NCBI RefSeq assembly: GCF_039521745.1
Contig: NZ_BAAACT010000010.1
DNA length: 64,000 nucleotides
Direction: 5' to 3' (one strand)
Origin: Faecalicatena contorta
GTDB taxonomy: Bacteria > Bacillota > Clostridia > Lachnospirales > Lachnospiraceae
A program made the position numbers and the translations under genes. Every line of letters starts with the position of its first letter. Positions within the stretch are counted from its first letter, which is position 1. Positions 43,510-51,659 of this stretch are shown in pieces. The notes beneath the pieces are model-generated. The model was not told the DNA's origin and did not search any database. It worked only from the letters and a program-made list of their open reading frames with translations.

Positions 43510-44151
43510 TTAACCGCGCTTATCCTGTTCTGATTTGTAAGGTGTAATATCGTGGCAGGCCAGCAGACATGCCTCATCACCCCTGGCGTCTCTTGCCACA
43601 TTATTAACCAGCGTATCTATGAACTTCCTTCTCTCTTCTCTTTTGTATATATCCACGCCGCTGTACATCTTAAAAGTACTGGCAGACATAATCGCCACCT
43701 GCAGAGGCTGTAGAATCTGCAGCGCTATAATACGAAGTTCCAGCTCATTCTTTTTATTCTGAAACAGCTCTTTTAACATGGGAATCATATATAGTTCCAC
43801 CTGCATGCTGCCGCGTTGGAGCTCCATTGTCAGCATGAATTTTGCCAGCTTTTCATATGCTTCGAACAGTTCGTAGATCGTGTCCAGCATATTTTTAATT
43901 CTTTCTGCCGGATCCATGGACTGCATTTCTGATCGGTTCATAATATGTGCTACCGCATCATCAACCCTTTTTTCGATTGCGGCTGCAAGAAGATTGTCCT
44001 TGCTTCCGAAATAATAATTTATTAGTCCGGTTCCTACTCCTGCCCGTTTAGCAATGCCGCGGACAGTGATTTTGTTTATGTCTGTTTTTTCTTTTATCAT
44101 TATGCCTGCAGCTTCAATGATTTTTTCTTTTGTATCCTGGTTGCAGTTCAT
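43510..44151 (-). CDS. TetR-family regulator
   Basis: A 213-residue repressor. The N-terminal helix-turn-helix includes NKITVRGIAKRAGVGTGLIN (about 24-43) and YYFGSKDNLLAAAIEKR. The C-terminal ligand domain is helical and unlike well-known groups. A palindrome, TTGAACATGTTCAA at 44236-44249, lies upstream of the gene next to a TATAAT, suggesting autoregulation. No adjacent efflux or target gene is on the same strand directly downstream except the kinase gene at 43401. Confidence 0.9.
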   Translation of the reverse strand: MNCNQDTKEKIIEAAGIMIKEKTDINKITVRGIAKRAGVGTGLINYYFGSKDNLLAAAIEKRVDDAVAHIMNRSEMQSMDPAERIKNMLDTIYELFEAYEKLAKFMLTMELQRGSMQVELYMIPMLKELFQNKKNELELRIIALQILQPLQVAIMSASTFKMYSGVDIYKREERRKFIDTLVNNVARDARGDEACLLACHDITPYKSEQDKRG

Positions 44152-44589
44152 AAATTCATTTCTCCCATAATCCCTTTGTGTACTTCTATTTTTACATATA
44201 TCGTGTTCACCTTATTATAGAATATTGAATCTGATTTGAACATGTTCAATATAGTAAAAAGTATAGTCTTTCGCCATCCTTTTGTCAAACTTTTTGGGGA
44301 CATTATCGTGTTATAAAATAATCATAACTGTCCCTCTAGTCAGTTTGCCTGAATCTTTTATAATATTCTTTGGCCTTTTCCTCAGACATTGAATTAACGG
44401 GCGAAACTGCCCTCAGAATTGAGATTAGATACTTCAAAATGATAAGTATAAATAATGTTTGAAACAAATCCAATTAATTTTATTATATATTATTAACATA
44501 ATAATATATAGAACCTGACTGTCAATGGGGAAACCCGATGTGCTGGATATCCCCATCTATTTGTTACTATAAACGCACTTAGTTCTCTT
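44152..44589. other. Intergenic region before the TetR gene
   Basis: Besides the TetR operator and promoter, it holds a very AT-rich palindromic stretch (about 44480-44512) and an imperfect hairpin with arms TGGGGA and TCCCCA (about 44524-44555). The hairpin lies 3' of the EcsC gene and may act as a weak terminator. A 17-codon open frame on the minus strand (44339-44390) has no clear ribosome-binding site. Confidence 0.4.
44214..44249 (-). promoter_or_regulatory. TetR promoter and palindromic operator
   Basis: The minus-strand TATAAT (44214-44219) is preceded by a perfect 14-bp palindrome TTGAACATGTTCAA (44236-44249) covering the -35 position. Flanking ATTGAA/TTCAAT words extend the symmetry. 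This is the expected arrangement for an autoregulating TetR repressor. Confidence 0.6.
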
Positions 44590-45378
44590 TTATCTGATTT
44601 TTTTTGTCAAAAACCGCCTCCAATACTTCAAGTTGGCATAAGAAGATACCCGCTTCATGTAAACTATATCATAGGCGCCACCTAACACTCCTACAATGGG
44701 GATTCCCTGCAGAAACTTCATATACAGTAGTTCTTTTGACAATAACCCAGCCGTCATTTGAATCTCCTTTTCCCGGCTGTAATCTTCCGGGAGCTGACCC
44801 GTTTTAATATATTCATTCACTTTGCCGTTTATTTGGTTCATCTTATCACCATAAGATACTGCTCCCTGGATCAGCAATAACACAAAATACCGCTCTTCCT
44901 CTGAGTCATATTCAAAACCGTAACTCAGGGCAGTCTCATAAATGTTCTTTAATATCAGACCTGTAAAGAGCGGAATATCCGGCAGACCTATTCCTAAGGC
45001 TCCCAGACCAATCCCTGATACCCCTGAGAGTACCAGATTTTTCGCCCCCACAACTCCAGCCATTCTGGAAAAAGCACGCAGAGAATTGCGGTTCTGACGT
45101 ATCTCGTCCGCATACTGATTGACCTGACAGGACTTTTCCAGTTCTTCTTTTCTATAAGTCTTTTCAATTATTGCAGTCCCTTTCTCAAATATCATAGTAA
45201 ATGCCTTGGCAAAGGCTGTATCCAATGTATGCTGCAATTTTTCCGGAACTTTCTCCGCTAATTTTTGATTCAAATGGGTATCCTTCTTTTCCTGCCTTCC
45301 CTTTAAAAAGCCGGATTCCTTCTTCTCTAAACGATACCATTCCTTTTCAAAAGGCGTTTTTTTATGAAATATTTCCAT
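44590..45378 (-). CDS. EcsC-family protein
   Basis: A 262-residue EcsC-like protein, named after the third gene of the Bacillus ecs operon. The N-terminal third is charged and helical. The centre has VLSGVSGIGLGALGIGLPDI (about 118-137) as the family core, and the C-terminus has LQGIPIVGVLGGAYDIVYMK (about 222-241), both amphipathic or membrane-associated. Biochemical function is undefined. It is monocistronic and is the last chromosomal gene before the tRNA fragment and ICE. Confidence 0.88.
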   Translation of the reverse strand: MEIFHKKTPFEKEWYRLEKKESGFLKGRQEKKDTHLNQKLAEKVPEKLQHTLDTAFAKAFTMIFEKGTAIIEKTYRKEELEKSCQVNQYADEIRQNRNSLRAFSRMAGVVGAKNLVLSGVSGIGLGALGIGLPDIPLFTGLILKNIYETALSYGFEYDSEEERYFVLLLIQGAVSYGDKMNQINGKVNEYIKTGQLPEDYSREKEIQMTAGLLSKELLYMKFLQGIPIVGVLGGAYDIVYMKRVSSYANLKYWRRFLTKKIR

Positions 45379-45635
45379 AACCGCCTTACCTCCCTAAAAG
45401 ATAAATTTCCTAACCCGCAATATTTGCTATAAAAATTCCATTCTTTTCTATATAACAACTTCATAATTAATGGTAATATAAATCGTACCTTTGTTTAATA
45501 TAACATAAATAGCACATTAATTTACCTGTTTTGGATATTCTTTAGAAAGTATTTAGTTCGCTGCCTCAGAAACACTTTTACTTGAATTCCCGTCGGGCCT
45601 TCTTTCATCATAAAAGCTCAGGGGATAAAAAAACA
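45379..45635. other. Intergenic region before the ICE
   Basis: An AT-rich stretch upstream of EcsC, containing its likely promoter and ending at the terminator of the interrupted tRNA gene. No gene is recognised. Confidence 0.4.
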
Positions 45636-45669
45636 CCGAAAACCTTCATTGCAGCGTGAAGGTTTTCGG
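45636..45669 (-). terminator. Terminator of the interrupted tRNA-Arg gene
   Basis: A perfect 13-bp stem (45636-45648 with 45657-45669) followed on the minus strand by a run of seven Ts. It lies just 3' of the tRNA fragment and shows that the fragment is the original chromosomal 3' end. Confidence 0.88.
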
Positions 45670-45683
45670 CATTCTCTTTTCAG

Positions 45684-45725
45684 CGTTCCTGGGCGGATTC
45701 GAACCGCCGGCCTTCCGCTTAGGAG
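45684..45725 (-). pseudogene. 3' fragment of tRNA-Arg(CCT), ICE attachment site
   Basis: Read on the minus strand, this is the 3' portion of a tRNA: anticodon loop CTCCTAA (anticodon CCT), T arm GGCGG-TTCGAAT-CCGCC, and acceptor strand CAGGAAC plus discriminator G, with no encoded CCA. The sequence 5' of the anticodon loop cannot form the D arm, anticodon stem or acceptor partner (GTTCCTG expected), so only the 3' part is present. Integration into the 3' end of a tRNA gene leaves such a copy at one junction while the other junction keeps the whole gene, which here would lie beyond the right edge. Confidence 0.82.
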
Positions 45726-45963
45726 TATGGCTTACCATGTGATACACGGTTCGGATGTAACTTCCAATATCATCCCTTACGCAGAATGACTTGTAGTAAA
45801 CGAACTTTATGGTGCAAAACACCTATTCTGACGCAGTTTTATGTGTCCGTTGGGTGGTCCTATTAGCAAATTCTTAGCAAGAGGACACCCAGCCAAAACT
45901 GATTGCTACTGCCATTCTCCACTCCCTTAGTCAAAATGACAAGGCAAATACATGGAGGTTACT
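45726..45963. other. ICE left end with inverted and direct repeats
   Basis: Non-coding end sequence. An imperfect inverted repeat (arms 45851-45861 and 45882-45891) encloses two direct copies of TTAGCAA (45863-45869 and 45874-45880) spaced by 11 bp. Repeats one helical turn apart near an element end are typical of integrase arm-type or Xis binding sites. That role is inferred. Confidence 0.5.
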
Positions 45964-46161
45964 ATGGACAAGAAAGAGAAAAAGTCACTGCCGGAACCGC
46001 GCACATACACCGTGGAACAGATTGCGGCCATGCTCAACATCGGCCGCACAACCGCATATCAGCTCGTCAAGCAGGAGGAGTTCAGGATCGTCCGCATAGG
46101 AAATGCAATCCGCGTTTCAAAGAAATCTTTTGACGAGTGGCTGGAAAGTTTGGAATTGTGA
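45964..46161 (+). CDS. Excisionase-like helix-turn-helix protein
   Basis: A 65-residue protein with a MerR/Xis-type winged helix: YTVEQIAAMLNIGRTTAYQL, then VRIGNAIRVSKKSFDEWLES. Proteins of this group bend DNA at element ends and favour excision, or act as small regulators. The start is the ATG at 45964 with GGAGG upstream. It is the first gene from the ICE left end and is followed by a strong terminator. Confidence 0.85.
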   Translation: MDKKEKKSLPEPRTYTVEQIAAMLNIGRTTAYQLVKQEEFRIVRIGNAIRVSKKSFDEWLESLEL

Positions 46162-46171
46162 ATATCGCAAG

Positions 46172-46208
46172 AAACGCCGTAGGCTCAAAAAACCTATGGC
46201 GTTTTTTT
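46172..46208 (+). terminator. Terminator after the Xis-like gene
   Basis: A 12-bp stem (46172-46183 with 46193-46204, one mismatch) followed by seven Ts. It isolates the Xis-like gene from the conjugation operon. Confidence 0.88.
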
Positions 46209-46233
46209 ATACCCATTTTGAAGGAGGCTGGAG

Positions 46234-46755
46234 ATGAAACTGACAGAAGCAGAAATGGGGATGGTGTTTCAGATTGAAAGTACCAATCAGAACGCCGCCC
46301 TGAATGAGATTTACATGACATGGCGCTATGCGCCGAACCCGGCAACGAAAGAAACGGCGGAAGGCCTTCTGGACAAGCTCCGCCCACTGTCGGATCAGGA
46401 GTGCATGGATTTGATCCGCAAGGTGCAGGCCGAATACCGTCTGCCGGAGAAAGCCCGCACCATCGGGGAAATGCTGGCAGAGGCCAGACAGCGATCCGGG
46501 GCGCAGAAGTTATCCGGCCATGACATTATGGCTTTGGAGCGTTTCGACCCGGCGACCAGACACATGATTGTCTTTGATGTTCTTACCCATGACTCGCCTG
46601 TTGGCTGGAAGGGTGAGAAAATGCGCCTGTTCCTGACTGACGCCGGATACAGCAAGGCTTTGGAAAATCAGGAAAAGGGGCACATCAAAATCCGCAGCCA
46701 TGCGAAGGTGCTTTCCGGCGACCTCCACTATGACCATAAAGACCGTGAGAGGTAG
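46234..46755 (+). CDS. ICE accessory protein (TTRAP-like N-terminus, DUF5720-like C-terminus)
   Basis: A 173-residue protein. The first 75 residues (KLTEAEMGMVFQIESTNQN and the following helical part) resemble the small transposon-transfer-assisting proteins of Tn1549-like ICEs. Residues about 95-165, including GHDIMALERFDPATRHMIV and SPVGWKGEKMRLFLTDAGY, resemble another small ICE protein family that usually stands alone. The gene therefore looks like a fusion of two accessory proteins. Molecular function is unknown. A GGAGG site precedes the ATG. Confidence 0.6.
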   Translation: MKLTEAEMGMVFQIESTNQNAALNEIYMTWRYAPNPATKETAEGLLDKLRPLSDQECMDLIRKVQAEYRLPEKARTIGEMLAEARQRSGAQKLSGHDIMALERFDPATRHMIVFDVLTHDSPVGWKGEKMRLFLTDAGYSKALENQEKGHIKIRSHAKVLSGDLHYDHKDRER

Positions 46756-46925
46756 CCGACTGAAAACTGTATCAAAATTAGTGGGATATCTTCTGTTTTT
46801 TCCTCTGTATCTTGCGTTCTGAACAGGGCGTGGATGTTTTCCCATGCGGAAGGCTATGGAGGCATACAGACGGGTAAACCGCTCAAAATCAACACTTTTT
46901 ATTTTCACAGGAAGGAGGTGCGAAG

Positions 46926-47822
46926 ATGGCTGTTTTTCGTATTGAAAAGACCCGTGATTATACGGTCATGTCGAACCATCACTTGAAAGATCGGACGCTG
47001 ACCCTGAAATCCAAGGGGCTGCTGTCCATGATGTTGTCGCTCCCTGACGAGTGGAATTACACCACCAGAGGTCTTGCGGCGATCTGCCGGGAAGGTGTGG
47101 ACAGCATCGGTGCGGCATTGAAGGAGCTGGAAACCCATGGGTATATCCAGCGCACCCAGCTTCGGGATGAAAAAGGCAAGATCACGGATACCGAGTATGT
47201 CATTTACGAAATGCCTCAGTGCGAGCCGCCGTCAAGCCCAGGTACGCCTTTACCGGGTACGGCAAAGCCATATACGGAAAACCTGGATATGGGTGTCCCG
47301 GATACGGCGGAACCGTGTACGGAAAACCCCGCACAATTAAATACTAATCAAACAAAGACTGATTTATCAAGTACGGAGATATCAAATCCTATCCAATCAA
47401 ATCCCCCTACCCCCGCAGGGGCAAGGATGGGAACGGATCGGATGGGAGCCAGAGAATGTTATCGTGAAGTGATTTTGGATAACATCGAGTACAGCTATCT
47501 GGTGCAGGACAGCCACATCGACCGTGAGCAGCTTGACGAGATCGTTGACCTGATCGTGGATACCGTGTGTTCTGCCCGCAAAGTCATCCGCATTGCCGGA
47601 GACGATTATCCGGCGGAGGTGGTAAAGTCCCGGTTTATGAAGCTGGACAGTTCCCATGTTCAGTATGTTATGGACTGCATGAAGGACAACACCACCTATG
47701 TCCGCAATATCAAGAAATATCTTCTGGCGGCGCTGTATAACGCCCCGACCACCATCAACAGCTACTATTCTTCCCTGGTGCAGCACGATATGTACGGGGA
47801 CGGGCAAAGGGGGCGAGGCTAA
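46926..47822 (+). CDS. Replication-initiator-like protein with helix-turn-helix and DUF6017
   Basis: A 298-residue protein. The N-terminal 105 residues (MAVFRIEKTRDYTVMSNHHL, then a winged helix with TTRGLAAICREGVDSIGAAL) match the RepA/HTH_36-like domain of ICE and plasmid replication proteins. After a proline-rich linker, the C-terminal 120 residues match DUF6017 (DEIVDLIVDTV, NIKKYLLAALYN). It may start rolling replication of the excised element or regulate transfer genes. AAGGAGG precedes the start, and PcfB follows directly. Confidence 0.8.
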   Translation: MAVFRIEKTRDYTVMSNHHLKDRTLTLKSKGLLSMMLSLPDEWNYTTRGLAAICREGVDSIGAALKELETHGYIQRTQLRDEKGKITDTEYVIYEMPQCEPPSSPGTPLPGTAKPYTENLDMGVPDTAEPCTENPAQLNTNQTKTDLSSTEISNPIQSNPPTPAGARMGTDRMGARECYREVILDNIEYSYLVQDSHIDREQLDEIVDLIVDTVCSARKVIRIAGDDYPAEVVKSRFMKLDSSHVQYVMDCMKDNTTYVRNIKKYLLAALYNAPTTINSYYSSLVQHDMYGDGQRGRG

Positions 47823-48314
47823 ATGCAGGAGGAAGTAACGCGAGGTGCCGTGACGCTCATTGTTGACGGAGCCAAGCTAAGCGAGCAGGTCTTTGAAAAG
47901 ACCGTCAAAAAGTTCTTGGAGGAAATCCAGAAAAGCCAGAAGCCCAAAATCTACCGCGGCAGGCAGAGCCTTAAACAGCTTGCCAGCCAGAACGCCGGTC
48001 TTGCCAATATTGAGATCAGTGACAAGAATATCAAGGCTTTCTCCCATGTGGCGAAGAAATACCATGTGGATTTTGCCTTGAAGAAGGACACCGCCGCCGA
48101 ACAGCCCCGTTACCTGGTCTTTTTCAAAAGCCGGGACGCGGATGCCATCACAGCGGCGTTTCAGGAGTTTGCCAGCCGGAAAATGAGCCGTGAGGAAAAG
48201 CCCTCCATCCGGGAGCGGTTGACCCAGGCGAAGGAACAGGCGGCAGAGAAAACGGAACACCGCACCATTGACCGGGAGAAAGTAAAGGTCAAAGATCGGA
48301 GCGTGCAGCGATGA
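47823..48314 (+). CDS. PcfB-family conjugation protein (DUF3801)
   Basis: A 163-residue soluble protein of the PcfB group, known from pCF10 as an accessory factor of the relaxosome that works with the coupling protein. The conserved part is VTLIVDGAKLSEQVFEKTVK (about 10-29) and RYLVFFKSRDADAITAAFQE (about 98-117). The charged tail is variable. The last codons overlap the VirD4 gene as ATGA. Confidence 0.88.
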   Translation: MQEEVTRGAVTLIVDGAKLSEQVFEKTVKKFLEEIQKSQKPKIYRGRQSLKQLASQNAGLANIEISDKNIKAFSHVAKKYHVDFALKKDTAAEQPRYLVFFKSRDADAITAAFQEFASRKMSREEKPSIRERLTQAKEQAAEKTEHRTIDREKVKVKDRSVQR

Positions 48315-50068
48315 ACATGAAAAAACTGTTTTTGCTGAATCTTCCGTATCTTCTGTTTGTGTATCCCTTCGATAAGCTGGCACAGGCTTTCCGGCTTGCG
48401 CCCGGTGCTGACCTCTCTGGCAAGCTACTTTCCATCGGGGACGGCTTCACGGCAGCGCTTTCCTCTCCGTGGCTCAGTTTCCAGCCAACGGACCTGCTGA
48501 TCGGCATAGCCGGTGCGGTGGTCCTTCGCATGGCGGTCTACCTGAAAGGCAAGAACGCAAAGAAATACCGCCACGGAATCGAGTATGGTTCTGCTCGCTG
48601 GGGTACGGCGGCAGATATCGCTCCCTACATGGACAAGGACTTTTTCCAGAACATCCCTATGACGCAGACGGAGCGGATCACAATGGCGAGCCGTCCAAAG
48701 CAGCCGAAGTATGCCAGAAATAAAAACATTCTGGTGATCGGCGGTTCCGGCAGCGGCAAGACGCGGTTCTTCTGCAAGCCGTCGCTGCTGCAAGCTCATT
48801 CATCCTATGTCTGCACCGATCCGAAAGGGACTTTGTTGCCGGAGATCGGCACTTTCCTGGAGCGGAAGAAATACCGTATCAAGTGCCTCAACCTGATAAA
48901 CTTCCGAAAATCCATGAAATACAACCCACTGGCCTACATCCGGTCAGAGAAGGATATCTTAAAGTTGGTGAACGCCCTGATTATGAACACGAAGGGCGAA
49001 GGTGAAAAATCTTCGGAAGATTTCTGGGTCAAAGCGGAACGCCTCTATTATTCCGCACTGATCGGCTACATCTGGTACGAGGCCACGGAGGAAGAAAAGA
49101 ACTTCATCACACTTCTGGACCTTATCAATGCCAGTGAAGCCAGAGAAGATGACGAGACTTATCAAAGCCCGGTGGACCTGCTCTTTTCTCAACTGGAGGA
49201 ACGGGAGCCGGACCACTTCGCCGTCAAGCAGTACCGCAAATTCAAGATGGCGGCGGGCAAAACCTTAAAATCCATTCTCATTTCCTGCGGTGCCCGGCTT
49301 GCCCCCTTCGATATCAAGGAGCTGCGGGACCTGATGGAATATGACGAACTGGAACTGGATACCCTGGGCGACCAAAAGACGGCGCTGTTTGTGATCCTTT
49401 CGGATACGGACAGCACTTTCAATTTCGTGGCCGCCCTCATGTATAGTCAGCTTTTCAATCTGCTCTGCGACAAGGCGGATGACTTCTACGGCGGGCGGCT
49501 GCCCGTCCATGTCCGTCTGATCCTGGACGAGTTTGCCAACATCGGCCAGATACCGAACTTCGATAAGCTGATTGCCACCATCCGAAGCCGTGAGATATCG
49601 GCTTCTATTATTTTGCAGTCGCAAAGCCAGTTAAAGACCATCTACAAGGATGCGGCGGATACCATCGTCGGTAACTGTGACAGCACCTTGTTTTTGGGAG
49701 GCAAGGAGAAATCCACCCTCAAGGAAATTTCGGAGCTGCTGGGGAAAGAGACCATTGATCTCTATAACCAGTCCGAAAACCGGGGCAGCCAGGTTTCCCA
49801 CGGCCTCAGTTATCAGAAATTAGGAAAGGAGTTGATGACCCAAGACGAATTGGCAGTGATGGACGGCGGCAAGTGTATCTTCATGCTGCGAGGCGTGCGT
49901 CCGTTCCTTTCGGACAAGTACGACCTCACCCGGCATCCGAATTACAGATACACGGCCGACGCCGACCCTAAAAATGTCTTTGACATGGAACGGTACATGA
50001 AGAAGCAGCGTGCCGTGGTAAAACCCACGGACACCTTCGATGTGTACGAGATTGACGCAACAACTTAG
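48311..50068 (+). CDS. VirD4/TraG-type coupling protein
   Basis: A 585-residue type IV coupling ATPase. Two N-terminal membrane helices (about 5-20 and 60-80), Walker A in VIGGSGSGKTRFF (about 140) and Walker B in LILDEFANIGQIPNF (about 400), then ASIILQSQSQLKTIY (about 435), the conserved RecA-like region. It links the processed DNA to the transfer channel. It is translationally coupled to PcfB. Confidence 0.95.
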   Translation: MNMKKLFLLNLPYLLFVYPFDKLAQAFRLAPGADLSGKLLSIGDGFTAALSSPWLSFQPTDLLIGIAGAVVLRMAVYLKGKNAKKYRHGIEYGSARWGTAADIAPYMDKDFFQNIPMTQTERITMASRPKQPKYARNKNILVIGGSGSGKTRFFCKPSLLQAHSSYVCTDPKGTLLPEIGTFLERKKYRIKCLNLINFRKSMKYNPLAYIRSEKDILKLVNALIMNTKGEGEKSSEDFWVKAERLYYSALIGYIWYEATEEEKNFITLLDLINASEAREDDETYQSPVDLLFSQLEEREPDHFAVKQYRKFKMAAGKTLKSILISCGARLAPFDIKELRDLMEYDELELDTLGDQKTALFVILSDTDSTFNFVAALMYSQLFNLLCDKADDFYGGRLPVHVRLILDEFANIGQIPNFDKLIATIRSREISASIILQSQSQLKTIYKDAADTIVGNCDSTLFLGGKEKSTLKEISELLGKETIDLYNQSENRGSQVSHGLSYQKLGKELMTQDELAVMDGGKCIFMLRGVRPFLSDKYDLTRHPNYRYTADADPKNVFDMERYMKKQRAVVKPTDTFDVYEIDATT

Positions 50069-50104
50069 CCCAAAATCAAAAACATTTTTTAGGAGGACAA
50101 TTTT

Positions 50105-50320
50105 ATGGAATTTTTCAACAGTGCAGTTGGTGTTTTGCAGACTCTCGTAGTGGCCCTGGGCGCAGGTCTTGGTATCTGGGGCGTTATCAACCTTCTGGAA
50201 GGTTACGGTCAGGACAACCCTGCTTCCAAAAGCCAGGGTATGAAACAGTTGATGGCCGGCGGCGGTGTCGCCCTCATCGGCATCACCCTTGTACCTCTGC
50301 TCTCCGGCCTGTTCGGTTGA
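50105..50320 (+). CDS. Maff2-family small membrane protein
   Basis: A 71-residue protein with two hydrophobic helices around a short loop (GYGQDNPASKSQGMKQ). The Maff2 family is found in Tn1549-like elements between the coupling protein and the VirB6-like protein. Size and topology resemble VirB2-type pilins, a role that is inferred. An AGGAGG site precedes the start. Confidence 0.9.
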   Translation: MEFFNSAVGVLQTLVVALGAGLGIWGVINLLEGYGQDNPASKSQGMKQLMAGGGVALIGITLVPLLSGLFG

Positions 50321-50340
50321 TCGTCCGGCGGTGATCGCTT

Positions 50341-51210
50341 ATGGGCGGCATACTCGACAAACTCGATGAATGGCTTCGAGGGCTGCTCATCGAGGGAATC
50401 ACGGGAAACCTGTCGGGCATGTTCGATACGGTCAATACCAAAGTAGGCGAGATCGCCGGTGAAGTGGGACAGACGCCGCTTAATTGGAACAGCGGCGTCT
50501 TTTCCATGATCCGAAACCTCTCTGAAACGGTGATCGTTCCAATCGCCGGGGTTATCCTGACATTCGTAATGTGTTATGAGCTGATTCAGCTTGTGACAGA
50601 GAAAAACAATTTGCATGATGTAGATACCTGGATGTTCTTCAAGTGGATTTTCAAGACTTTCTGTGCCGTTCTCATTGTGACGAACACATGGAATATCGTC
50701 ATGGGTATCTTCGATGTGGGGCAAAGCGTTGTGAACAGCAGCGCAGGCGTCATCATCGGGAATACCTCCATTGATATCGGCAGCGTCATCACGGATATGG
50801 AGGCGCAGCTTGAAGCCCTGGGCACGGGAGAACTGTTCGGGCTGTGGTTCCAGTCCCTTTTTGTGGGACTTACCATGAACGCCCTTTCCATCTGTATCAT
50901 GCTTGTCATCTACGGCCGCATGATCGAGGTGTATTTGACAACTTCCGTTGGACCGATCCCGCTTGCCACTATGACAAACCGGGATTGGAGCCATACAGGA
51001 CAGAACTACTTGAAATCCCTGTTTGCATTGGCGTTCCAAGCATTTCTAATCATGGTGTGCGTGGGAATCTACTCTGTTTTGGTACAGAGTATTGCCACGG
51101 ACGGAAATATCTCAGGCGCGATATGGGCCTGCATGGGCTACACGGTCCTGCTGTGCTTCGCCTTGTTCAAGACCGGCAGCCTCTCCAAAAGCCTGTTCGG
51201 AGCGCATTAA
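50341..51210 (+). CDS. TrbL/VirB6-like channel protein
   Basis: A 289-residue polytopic membrane protein with about six helices and an amphipathic N-terminal part (MGGILDKLDEWLRGLLIEGI). It corresponds in position and topology to the VirB6/TrbL-type inner channel component of these ICEs. It follows Maff2 by 20 bases. Confidence 0.85.
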   Translation: MGGILDKLDEWLRGLLIEGITGNLSGMFDTVNTKVGEIAGEVGQTPLNWNSGVFSMIRNLSETVIVPIAGVILTFVMCYELIQLVTEKNNLHDVDTWMFFKWIFKTFCAVLIVTNTWNIVMGIFDVGQSVVNSSAGVIIGNTSIDIGSVITDMEAQLEALGTGELFGLWFQSLFVGLTMNALSICIMLVIYGRMIEVYLTTSVGPIPLATMTNRDWSHTGQNYLKSLFALAFQAFLIMVCVGIYSVLVQSIATDGNISGAIWACMGYTVLLCFALFKTGSLSKSLFGAH

Positions 51211-51224
51211 GGAGGCTTGATAAA

Positions 51225-51659
51225 TTGGCGTATGTAACCATTCCAAAGGATTTGACGAAAGTAAAATCCAAAGTGTTGTTTGGACTCACCAAACGGCAGC
51301 TTATATGTTTCGGAGCGGCGGCACTCATCGGAGTACCGCTTTTCTTTTTTCTCAGACGCACGGCCAGTAACAGCGCCGCCGCGTTCTGCATGATTATCGT
51401 CATGCTCCCGTTCTTTCTGCTCGCCATGTATGAGCGGCACGGCCAACCCCTGGAGGTGGTGGCCGGACAGGTCATCCGCTGTATGTTCCTGCGGACGAAG
51501 GAACGACCTTACCAGACAAACAATTTCTACGCAGCCCTGGAGCGGCAGGCCCAGGCAGAAAAGGAGGTGAAAGCCATTGTTCAGAAAGCGAAAGCCAGAG
51601 CCGCAGGCACGGCAGACGGCAAAACCCACGGTAAAGCTCACCGCCGCAGAAAAGCGTGA
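51225..51659 (+). CDS. PrgI-family membrane protein
   Basis: A 144-residue VirB3-like protein with conserved N-terminus AYVTIPKDLTKVKSKVLFGL, two helices (about 30-70), and a basic tail. The start is TTG at 51225, nine bases after GGAGG. It overlaps the beginning of the VirB4 gene by 83 bases in another frame. PrgI and VirB4 act together at the inner face of the channel. Confidence 0.88.
   Translation: MAYVTIPKDLTKVKSKVLFGLTKRQLICFGAAALIGVPLFFFLRRTASNSAAAFCMIIVMLPFFLLAMYERHGQPLEVVAGQVIRCMFLRTKERPYQTNNFYAALERQAQAEKEVKAIVQKAKARAAGTADGKTHGKAHRRRKA

Noticed and set aside
44339..44390. 17-codon open frame on the minus strand
   Set aside because: Too short, no convincing ribosome-binding site, no recognisable family.
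50209..51039. 276-codon minus-strand open frame
   Set aside because: Antisense to Maff2 and the VirB6-like gene; Cys/His/Pro-rich composition typical of a shadow frame.
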